A stretch of DNA of 47,963 bases, from NCBI RefSeq assembly GCF_008042045.1, contig NZ_RDBP01000012.1, positions 1,890,409-1,938,371 of the forward strand, in the 5' to 3' direction. The notes under the pieces are model-generated. The model was not told the origin of the DNA. It did no database searches and was given only the letters and a program-made list of their open reading frames with translations. Of this stretch, positions 28,481 to 35,411 are shown piece after piece; the stretch's first letter is position 1; each line of letters opens with the position of its first letter. The stretch comes from Streptomyces sp. T39 (GTDB lineage Bacteria; Actinomycetota; Actinomycetes; Streptomycetales; Streptomycetaceae). Both the position numbers and the translations under genes were made by a program.

Positions 28481-29316
28481 ACGTGCTCGCCGCCTCCGCC
28501 ACCTCCACCGGCGAGGCCGTCCAGTTCTGGGTCCTCGGCACGGTCGCCGTCATCGGCGCCCTGTGCACGATCCTGATGCGGCGGGCGGTGCACAGCGCGC
28601 TGTGTCTCGCCGGGACCATGATCATCCTCGCGGTGTTCTACCTCGCCAACGGCGCCTACTTCCTCGGCATCGTGCAGATCGTCGTCTACACCGGCGCGAT
28701 CATGATGCTGTTCCTCTTCGTGGTCATGCTGGTCGGCGTCACCGCCGCCGACTCGCTCCAGGAGACGATCAAGGGGCAGCGCTGGCTGGCCGCCCTGTGC
28801 GGGCTCGGCTTCGGCATCCTCCTGATCGCCGGCATCGCCAACGCCTCCCTGAAGAACTTCAACGGTCTGGGCGCGGCCAACTCCGCCCGCGGCGGCAACG
28901 TCGAGGGTCTGGCCGCCCTGATCTTCACCAAGTACGTCTTCGCGTTCGAGATCACCGGCGCGCTGCTGATCACGGCCGCCGTCGGCGCGATGGTCCTCAC
29001 CCACCGCGAACGCACCGAGCGGGCCCGCACCCAGCGCGAGCTCTCGGAGGAGCGCGTGCGCGAGGGCAGGCACCTGCCGCCGCTGCCCGCCCCCGGCGTC
29101 TACGCCCGGCACAACGCGGTGGACATCGCGGGCCTGCTGCCCGACGGCACCCCGTCCGAGCTCACGGTCAACCGCACCCTGCGCGACCGCGGCCAGATCC
29201 GCGACGTGTCGCGCGAGGCGCTGGACGACCTCAAGGCCCTGGAACAGCGCTCCGAGGAGCGGCTCGGACGCGACACGGACGGGCACGACCGGGACGGACA
29301 GGAGGTCACGCGGTGA
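28477..29316 (+). CDS. nuoJ: NADH-quinone oxidoreductase subunit J
   Basis: A 279-aa membrane subunit with five helices in its first ~180 residues. [20 protein letters not shown] contains the family signature and a helix with a pi-bulge important for coupling. The last ~100 residues are a polar cytoplasmic tail ([18 protein letters not shown]), longer than in E. coli (184 aa). ATG 28477 overlaps the nuoI stop, and its own stop overlaps the nuoK GTG. Confidence 0.96.
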   Translation: MNVLAASATSTGEAVQFWVLGTVAVIGALCTILMRRAVHSALCLAGTMIILAVFYLANGAYFLGIVQIVVYTGAIMMLFLFVVMLVGVTAADSLQETIKGQRWLAALCGLGFGILLIAGIANASLKNFNGLGAANSARGGNVEGLAALIFTKYVFAFEITGALLITAAVGAMVLTHRERTERARTQRELSEERVREGRHLPPLPAPGVYARHNAVDIAGLLPDGTPSELTVNRTLRDRGQIRDVSREALDDLKALEQRSEERLGRDTDGHDRDGQEVTR

Positions 29317-29612
29317 ATCCGGTCAACTATCTGTATCTCGCCGCGCTGTTGTTCACCATCGGTGCCGCCGGTGTGCTGATCCGGCGGAACGCGATCGTGG
29401 TCTTCATGTGCATCGAGCTGATGCTCAACGCGTGCAATCTCGCGTTCGTCGGCTTCTCTCGGATGCACGGCAACCTCGACGGCCAGATCATCGCGTTCTT
29501 CACGATGGTCGTCGCGGCGGCGGAGGTCGTGGTCGGACTCGCGATCATCGTGTCGCTGTTCCGCTCCCGCCACTCGGCCTCGGTCGACGACGCCAGCCTG
29601 ATGAAGCTGTAA
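29313..29612 (+). CDS. nuoK: NADH-quinone oxidoreductase subunit K
   Basis: A 99-aa subunit with three membrane helices, part of the proton path next to NuoJ and NuoN. The conserved glutamates lie in [16 protein letters not shown] (helix 2) and [15 protein letters not shown] (helix 3). GTG 29313 overlaps the nuoJ stop, with AGGAGG upstream. A 16-nt gap leads to nuoL. Confidence 0.97.
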   Translation: MNPVNYLYLAALLFTIGAAGVLIRRNAIVVFMCIELMLNACNLAFVGFSRMHGNLDGQIIAFFTMVVAAAEVVVGLAIIVSLFRSRHSASVDDASLMKL

Positions 29613-29628
29613 GGGGACGGGACACATC

Positions 29629-31527
29629 GTGGACAACCTGATCGCGCTGCTCGTCGCGGCGCCCCTGCTCGGAGCGGCGGTGCTGCTCTGCGGCGGCCGT
29701 CGCCTCGACACGACGGGCCACTGGCTCGGCACCCTGTTCGCCGCCGCCTCCTTCGTCCTCGCCGCCGTGCTCTTCGCGGACATGCTCGGCAAGGACGCGG
29801 ACGACCGCGCCCTCACCAGCACGCTGTACAGCTGGATCCCCGTCGAGGGCTTCCAGGCGGACATCGCCTTCCAGCTGGACCAGCTGTCGATGACCTTCGT
29901 CCTGCTGATCTCGGGCGTCGGCACCCTGATCCACATCTACTCCATCGGGTACATGGAGCACGACGAGCGGCGCCGCCGCTTCTTCGGCTACCTGAACCTC
30001 TTCCTCGCGGCGATGCTGCTGCTGGTCCTCGCGGACAACTACCTGCTGCTGTACGTCGGCTGGGAGGGTGTCGGTCTCGCGTCGTACCTGCTCATCGGCT
30101 TCTGGCAGCACAAGCCCAGCGCGGCGACGGCGGCCAAGAAGGCGTTCCTCGTCAACCGGGTGGGCGACATCGGCCTGTCGATCGCCATCATGCTGATGTT
30201 CACCACCTTCGGGACCTTCGCCTTCGGGCCGGTCCTCGGATCGGTGGGCGAGACCTCCGAGGGCACGCTGACGGCCATCGGCCTGATGCTGCTGCTCGCG
30301 GCGTGCGGCAAGTCGGCGCAGGTGCCGCTCCAGTCCTGGCTCGGCGACGCGATGGAGGGCCCGACCCCGGTCTCGGCCCTGATCCACGCGGCGACCATGG
30401 TGACCGCCGGCGTGTACCTCATCGTCCGGTCCGGCGCGATCTTCAACGCCGCCCCCGACGCACAGCTCGCCGTCGTCGTCGTCGGCGCGGTCACCCTGCT
30501 CTTCGGTGCGATCGTCGGTTGCGCGAAGGACGACATCAAGAAGGCGCTGGCCGGCTCGACCATGTCGCAGATCGGCTACATGGTCCTCGCGGCGGGCCTC
30601 GGCCCGATCGGCTACGCCTTCGCGATCATGCACCTGGTGACCCACGGCTTCTTCAAGGCCGGGCTCTTCCTCGGCGCGGGCTCGGTCATGCACGGCATGA
30701 ACGACGAGGTCGACATGCGCCGCTACGGCGGGCTGCGGAAGTACATGCCGGTCACCTTCGTGACCTTCGGCCTCGGCTACCTCGCCATCATCGGCTTCCC
30801 GGGCCTGTCGGGCTTCTGGACCAAGGACACCATCATCGAGGCGGCGTTCTCCTACGGAGACGGCGCCCGCGCCTGGATCTTCGGCGGCATCGCGCTGCTG
30901 GGCGCCGGCATCACCGCGTTCTACATGACCCGCGTGATGATCATGACGTTCTTCGGCGAGAAGCGCTGGCAGCCCGACGCGGAGGGCCACGAGCCGCACC
31001 CGCACGAGTCGCCGAAGTCCATGACGATCCCGATGATCGTGCTCGCCTTCGGCTCGGTCTTCGCCGGCGCGTTCTTCGCGATCGGCGACCGGTTCGCCAA
31101 CTGGCTGGCCCCGGTGACCGAGTTCGAGCACCCGCACCCGGTCATCAGCGTCCCGGCCATCACCGCGTCCACCGTCGTGGTGCTGGTGATCGGCGCGTCG
31201 ATCGCCTGGGTGATGTACGGGCGCAAGCCGGTCCCGGTCACCGCGCCGCGCGGCTCGCTGCTCACCCGGGCCGCCCGACGCGACCTGCTCCAGGACGACT
31301 TCAACCACGTGGTCCTGGTCCGCGGCGGCGAGCACCTCACCCGCTCCCTGGTCTACGTCGACCACACCCTGGTCGACGGCGTGGTCAACGGCACGGCCGC
31401 CACGTTCGGCGGGCTCTCCGGCCGGCTGCGCAAGCTGCAGAACGGCTACGCCCGCAGCTACGCGGTCTCGATGTTCGGCGGTACGGCGGTCCTGATCGCC
31501 GCGACCCTGCTGATGAGGGCGGTCTGA
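29629..31527 (+). CDS. nuoL: NADH-quinone oxidoreductase subunit L
   Basis: A 632-aa antiporter-like proton-pumping subunit, the most distal in the membrane arm. [18 protein letters not shown] holds the key Glu of the pump, [21 protein letters not shown] the Lys/His path, and [19 protein letters not shown] the second Lys. The C-terminal lateral helix connects along NuoM and NuoN. GTG 29629 has AAGGGGACGG upstream. nuoM begins 1 nt after the stop. Confidence 0.97.
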   Translation: MDNLIALLVAAPLLGAAVLLCGGRRLDTTGHWLGTLFAAASFVLAAVLFADMLGKDADDRALTSTLYSWIPVEGFQADIAFQLDQLSMTFVLLISGVGTLIHIYSIGYMEHDERRRRFFGYLNLFLAAMLLLVLADNYLLLYVGWEGVGLASYLLIGFWQHKPSAATAAKKAFLVNRVGDIGLSIAIMLMFTTFGTFAFGPVLGSVGETSEGTLTAIGLMLLLAACGKSAQVPLQSWLGDAMEGPTPVSALIHAATMVTAGVYLIVRSGAIFNAAPDAQLAVVVVGAVTLLFGAIVGCAKDDIKKALAGSTMSQIGYMVLAAGLGPIGYAFAIMHLVTHGFFKAGLFLGAGSVMHGMNDEVDMRRYGGLRKYMPVTFVTFGLGYLAIIGFPGLSGFWTKDTIIEAAFSYGDGARAWIFGGIALLGAGITAFYMTRVMIMTFFGEKRWQPDAEGHEPHPHESPKSMTIPMIVLAFGSVFAGAFFAIGDRFANWLAPVTEFEHPHPVISVPAITASTVVVLVIGASIAWVMYGRKPVPVTAPRGSLLTRAARRDLLQDDFNHVVLVRGGEHLTRSLVYVDHTLVDGVVNGTAATFGGLSGRLRKLQNGYARSYAVSMFGGTAVLIAATLLMRAV

Positions 31528-31528
31528 T

Positions 31529-33100
31529 ATGTCCTTCCCGATCCTGACGGCAACGGCGGTGCTCCCGGCGGTGGGTGCGATCGCCACCGCCGCCGTCCCC
31601 GCCGCGCGGAGGACGGCCGCCAAATGGCTGGCGCTGCTCTTCTCGCTGGCCACGCTCGTGCTGGCCGCGGTCGTGCTCGTGCGGTTCGAGCCCGGTGGCG
31701 ACCGCTACCAGCTCACCGAGTCCCACTCCTGGATCGCCGACTTCGGCGTCCGCTACGAACTGGGCGTCGACGGCATCGGCGTGGTGATGGTGGCGCTGAC
31801 CGCGCTGCTGATCCCCTTCGTCGTCCTCGCCGGCTGGCACGACGCCGACCCGCAGGAGACCGGCAGCAAGCGCTGGCGGCCGACGCAGGGCTTCTTCGCC
31901 CTGATCCTGATGGTCGAGGCGATGGTGATCCTCTCCTTCGAGGCCACCGACGTCTTCCTCTTCTACATCCTGTTCGAAGCCATGCTCATCCCGATGTACT
32001 TCCTCATCGGCGGCTTCGGCGACCGGGCGCACAGCGGCAGCGAGGAGAACGCGGCGGCCCAGCGGTCCTACGCGGCGGTGAAGTTCCTCCTCTACAACCT
32101 GGTCGGCGGTCTGATCATGCTGGCCGCCGTCATCGGGCTGTACGTGGTCGCGGGGAGCTTCTCGCTCTCCGAGATCGCCGAGGCCCGCGCGAGCGGACAG
32201 TTCGAGATGGCGCAGAACACCGAGCGGCTGCTGTTCCTCGGCTTCTTCTTCGCCTTCGCCGTCAAGGCCCCGCTGTGGCCGCTGCACACCTGGCTGCCGA
32301 ACGCGATGGGCGAGGCGACCGCACCGGTCGCCGTGCTGATCACGGCCGTCGTCGACAAGGTCGGCACCTTCGCGATGCTCCGCTTCTGCCTCCAGCTCTT
32401 CCCGGAGGCCAGCAAGTGGGCCACCCCGGTGATCATCGTGCTGGCGCTGATCAGCATCGTCTACGGGGCGCTGCTGGCGGTCGGCCAGCGGGACATCAAG
32501 CGCCTGGTCGCCTACGCCTCGATCTCGCACTTCGGCTTCATCGTGCTCGGCATCTTCGCGATGACCAGCCAGGCGCAGTCGGGCGCGACGCTGTACATGG
32601 TCAACCACGGCATCTCGACCGCCGCGCTGATGCTGGTCGCCGGCTTCCTGATCTCCCGTCGCGGGTCGCGTCTCATCGCGGACTACGGAGGTGTGCAGAA
32701 GGTCGCCCCGGTGCTCGCCGGCACATTCCTCGTCGGCGGCCTCGCGACCCTGTCGCTGCCCGGACTCGCGCCGTTCGTCAGCGAGTTCCTGGTGCTGGTC
32801 GGCACGTTCTCCGCGTATCCGGTGGCCGGTGTGATCGCGACCTCCGGCATCGTGCTCGCCGCGCTCTACACCCTGGTGCTCTACCAGCGCACCATGACCG
32901 GGCCGGTGAAGGCCGAGGTCAGCACCATGCCCGACCTGAAGGCACGTGAACTGGTGGTCGTCGCGCCGCTGATCGCGCTGCTGCTCTTCCTCGGCGTGTT
33001 CCCGAAGCCGCTGACGGAGATCGTCAACCCGGCCGTGGAGCACACGATGTCCGACGTACAGAAGCAGGACCCCCGGCCCGAGGTGGAGGCGGCCAAGTGA
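31529..33100 (+). CDS. nuoM: NADH-quinone oxidoreductase subunit M
   Basis: A 523-aa antiporter-like proton-pumping subunit with about 14 helices. FYILFEAMLIPMYFLIGGFG has the conserved helix-5 Glu, FAVKAPLWPLHTWLPNAMGE the helix-7 Lys and quinol-oxidoreductase signature, and YASISHFGFIVLGIF the next block. The N-terminus is short and hydrophobic as expected. The stop overlaps the nuoN GTG by 4 nt (GTGA). Confidence 0.97.
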   Translation: MSFPILTATAVLPAVGAIATAAVPAARRTAAKWLALLFSLATLVLAAVVLVRFEPGGDRYQLTESHSWIADFGVRYELGVDGIGVVMVALTALLIPFVVLAGWHDADPQETGSKRWRPTQGFFALILMVEAMVILSFEATDVFLFYILFEAMLIPMYFLIGGFGDRAHSGSEENAAAQRSYAAVKFLLYNLVGGLIMLAAVIGLYVVAGSFSLSEIAEARASGQFEMAQNTERLLFLGFFFAFAVKAPLWPLHTWLPNAMGEATAPVAVLITAVVDKVGTFAMLRFCLQLFPEASKWATPVIIVLALISIVYGALLAVGQRDIKRLVAYASISHFGFIVLGIFAMTSQAQSGATLYMVNHGISTAALMLVAGFLISRRGSRLIADYGGVQKVAPVLAGTFLVGGLATLSLPGLAPFVSEFLVLVGTFSAYPVAGVIATSGIVLAALYTLVLYQRTMTGPVKAEVSTMPDLKARELVVVAPLIALLLFLGVFPKPLTEIVNPAVEHTMSDVQKQDPRPEVEAAK

Positions 33101-34752
33101 GCCAGACAGCTGTCCACAGCCTGTGGACAACAGCGGCGGAGGCCGAGCCGCTCGGCAGGATCCCCGCACCCCACATCGAGTACGACCAGCTGGCCCCGGT
33201 GCTGATCATCGTGGGTGCCGCCCTCGTCGGCATCCTCGTGGAAGCCTTCGTGCCGCGGCGGGCCAGGTACCACACCCAGCTGTTCGTGACCGTGGTCGCG
33301 CTCGCGGCCTCCTTCGCCGCGGTCGTCGGGCTCGCCGCGGGCGGATACGCCACGACGAAGGCGGGCATCGCCGCGATGGGCGCCATCGCGGTGGACGGCC
33401 CGGCGCTGTTCCTCCAGGGCACGATCCTGCTGGCGTCGGTCGTCGCGGTCTTCACCTTCGCCGAGCGCCGCCTCGACCCCGAGGCGCACGGCAACCGGAT
33501 CGACTCGTTCGCCGCCGAACCGGCCGCCGTGCCCGGCAGCGACCAGGAGAAGGCCGCGGTCAAGGCCGGGTTCACCACCACCGAGGTGTTCCCGATCGCC
33601 CTGTTCGCGATCGCCGGCATGCTGGTGTTCCCGGCAGCCAACGACCTGCTGACCCTCTTCATCGCGCTGGAGGTCTTCTCCCTCCCGCTCTACCTGCTGT
33701 GCGCCCTGGCCCGCCGCAAGCGGCTCATGTCCCAGGAAGCGGCGGTGAAGTACTTCCTGCTGGGCGCCTTCTCCTCGGCGTTCCTGCTCTTCGGCATCGC
33801 GCTGCTCTACGGGTACGCGGGTTCCGTCTCGTACGCCCGGATCGCCGACGTCGTCGACGGCAGCGTCCGCTCGATCGACCCGGCGCTCGCCGACACCATG
33901 GGCAACGACGCGCTGCTGCTGATCGGCGGCGCGATGATCCTGATGGGCCTGCTCTTCAAGGTCGGTGCCGTGCCGTTCCACATGTGGACGCCCGACGTCT
34001 ACCAGGGCGCCCCGACCCCGGTCACCGGCTTCATGGCCGCCGCGACCAAGGTCGCCGCCTTCGGCGCGCTGCTGCGTCTGCTCTACGTGGTGCTGCCGGG
34101 CCTGGCCTGGGACTGGCGGCCGGTCATGTGGGCGGTCTCCATCGTCACGATGCTGGGCGGCGCGATCGTCGCCATCACCCAGACGGACATCAAGCGCCTG
34201 CTGGCGTACTCGTCGATCGCGCACGCCGGCTTCATCCTCGCCGGTGTGATCGCCACGACCCCCTCGGGTGTCTCGTCCGTCCTCTTCTACCTGCTCGCGT
34301 ACTCCTTCGTGACCATCGGCGCCTTCGCGGTGGTCACCCTGGTCCGCGACGCGGGCGGCGAGGCGACCCACCTGTCCAAGTGGGCCGGGCTGGGGCGGCG
34401 TTCGCCGCTGGTGGCGGCGGTCTTCGCGGTCTTCCTGCTCGCCTTCGCCGGCATCCCGCTGACGTCGGGCTTCGCCGGCAAGTTCGCCGTCTTCAAGGCG
34501 GCGGCGGAGGGCGGCGCCGGCGCGCTGGTCGTGGTGGGTGTGATCTCGTCGGCCATCGCCGCGTTCTTCTACATCCGGGTCATCGTGCTGATGTTCTTCA
34601 GCGAGCCGAAGCCGGAGGGCCCGACCGTCGCCGTGCCGTCGCCGCTGACGATCACCACGATCGGCGTCGGTGTCGCCGTCACCCTGGTGCTCGGCGTCGC
34701 CCCGCAGTACTTCCTGGACCTGGCGAACCAGGCGGGCACCTTCGTCCGCTGA
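33097..34752 (+). CDS. nuoN: NADH-quinone oxidoreductase subunit N
   Basis: A 551-aa antiporter-like proton-pumping subunit, last gene of the operon. FIALEVFSLPLYLLCAL has the key Glu, FKVGAVPFHMWTPDVYQGAPT the Lys/His block and TQTDIKRLLAYSSIAHAGF the C-terminal motif. It ends APQYFLDLANQAGTFVR. Its last 55 bases plus the downstream terminator recur inverted at 35244-35411, where they form the 3' end of another gene. Codons ~5-11 contain an inverted pair of DnaA-box-like sequences (33110-33130). Confidence 0.97.
   Translation: MSQTAVHSLWTTAAEAEPLGRIPAPHIEYDQLAPVLIIVGAALVGILVEAFVPRRARYHTQLFVTVVALAASFAAVVGLAAGGYATTKAGIAAMGAIAVDGPALFLQGTILLASVVAVFTFAERRLDPEAHGNRIDSFAAEPAAVPGSDQEKAAVKAGFTTTEVFPIALFAIAGMLVFPAANDLLTLFIALEVFSLPLYLLCALARRKRLMSQEAAVKYFLLGAFSSAFLLFGIALLYGYAGSVSYARIADVVDGSVRSIDPALADTMGNDALLLIGGAMILMGLLFKVGAVPFHMWTPDVYQGAPTPVTGFMAAATKVAAFGALLRLLYVVLPGLAWDWRPVMWAVSIVTMLGGAIVAITQTDIKRLLAYSSIAHAGFILAGVIATTPSGVSSVLFYLLAYSFVTIGAFAVVTLVRDAGGEATHLSKWAGLGRRSPLVAAVFAVFLLAFAGIPLTSGFAGKFAVFKAAAEGGAGALVVVGVISSAIAAFFYIRVIVLMFFSEPKPEGPTVAVPSPLTITTIGVGVAVTLVLGVAPQYFLDLANQAGTFVR
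33110..33130. promoter_or_regulatory. Inverted pair of DnaA-box-like sequences inside the nuoN start
   Basis: CTGTCCACA (33110-33118) matches the Streptomyces DnaA box TTGTCCACA at 8 of 9, and TGTGGACAA (33122-33130) matches its reverse complement exactly. The spacer is GCC. The bases encode AVHSLWT, a segment conserved in NuoN proteins, so protein constraint is an alternative explanation. Confidence 0.4.
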
Positions 34753-34865
34753 CCCACCGGCCCACGACACGCCGAAGGTCCGGCGCCTCCCTCGGGGGAG
34801 GCGCCGGACCTTCGGCATGCGGGGCCACCGGCCGGGGGCGGGCGCCGCCGCTCGGCGGTGATCGC
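34698..34865 (+). repeat. Arm C of a 168-bp perfect inverted repeat (nuoN tail plus terminator)
   Basis: It contains the last codons of nuoN, the stop, the 20-bp terminator hairpin and 49 bp beyond. The exact reverse complement lies at 35244-35411, with 378 bp between. The location at a real nuoN end shows this arm is the original. Confidence 0.92.
34771..34816 (+). terminator. Terminator of the nuo operon
   Basis: A perfect 20-bp stem (34771-34790 with 34797-34816, arm GCCGAAGGTCCGGCGCCTCC) with loop CTCGGG, 18 bp after the nuoN stop. Confidence 0.9.
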
Positions 34866-35115
34866 CGTCGGATCCAGATCGACGGGGAACGGGGCGTCGA
34901 CCTTCATCCGGTCGTGGAAGACGCCCCGCCGGCGTGCAGGCGCCGGCGCCCGGCTCCGGCTCGACGACGCGGACGACCGGCTTCCCCCGCTGGTTCTGCA
35001 CCCGCCGGTAGTGGCGGATCCTCGCCCGGGCGTACTCGAGCGGCGCGGTCTCCCGGTCCCGGGTCGGCGACTCGGGCGGGACCACCTCGATGGCGGGCAG
35101 CACCGTCTGGACGCA
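34860..35115 (-). pseudogene. Remnant of an Uma2-family (PD-(D/E)XK) endonuclease, frameshifted
   Basis: On the minus strand from about 35115 the frame reads VLPAIEVVPPESPTRDRE, then APLEYARARIRHYRRVQNQ and KPVVRVVEPEPGA. It continues after a frame change with GVFHDRMKVDAPFPVDLDP. Together this is the C-terminal half of a Streptomyces Uma2-type protein (usually about 190 aa). The frame changes at a run of four C (34924-34927), where one extra base compared with the expected codons explains it. The usual Lys after DRET is replaced (DRETAPLEY instead of RETKPLKY), and the N-terminal half is absent. No stop is found before it runs into arm C. It is best read as decayed or rearranged DNA. Confidence 0.6.
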
Positions 35116-35143
35116 CGTGTGTAGGGATCATCCCGTGGTGACC

Positions 35144-35228
35144 CGCCCAGGTGGCGACGGCCGGACCGCGCGAGGTGGCACCGACCGGCTCGCGCATCGC
35201 CGCGCGCGCCGCCGCGAAGGCCGGGCCC
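35144..35228 (-). repeat. Arm D' of an 85-bp inverted repeat (copy of part of the flavoprotein gene)
   Basis: Exact reverse complement of 36209-36293. On the plus strand it reads QVATAGPREVAPTGSRIAAR, a piece of the HEAT-repeat flavoprotein at 35357-38029, with no gene context of its own. Confidence 0.88.
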
Positions 35229-35243
35229 CGCGAAGGCCGGGCC
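35212..35243 (+). repeat. 16-bp tandem duplication between arms D' and C'
   Basis: CCGCGAAGGCCGGGCC occurs at 35212-35227 and again at 35228-35243, exactly filling the gap before arm C'. It resembles the 16-bp tandem duplication at 15054-15085. Confidence 0.85.
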
Positions 35244-35411
35244 GCGATCACCGCCGAGCGGCGGCGCCCGCCCCCGGCCGGTGGCCCCGCATGCCGAAGG
35301 TCCGGCGCCTCCCCCGAGGGAGGCGCCGGACCTTCGGCGTGTCGTGGGCCGGTGGGTCAGCGGACGAAGGTGCCCGCCTGGTTCGCCAGGTCCAGGAAGT
35401 ACTGCGGGGCG
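35244..35411 (-). repeat. Arm C' of the 168-bp inverted repeat (copied nuoN tail plus terminator)
   Basis: Exact reverse complement of 34698-34865. On the minus strand it supplies the final 17 codons, the stop and the terminator of the flavoprotein gene that runs into it. Confidence 0.92.
35293..35338 (-). terminator. Copied nuo terminator now downstream of the flavoprotein gene
   Basis: The identical 20-bp stem with a 6-nt loop, 18 bp after the stop of the minus-strand gene at 35357. It is the arm C' version of 34771-34816. Confidence 0.85.

Noticed and set aside
33110..33130. Replication origin
   Set aside because: Only two boxes are present, they are inside a coding region, and dnaA, dnaN and an AT-rich element are absent.
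34904..35251. 115-aa minus-strand open frame as a separate gene
   Set aside because: It reads across the junctions of rearranged pieces and is out of frame with the recognisable Uma2 segments.
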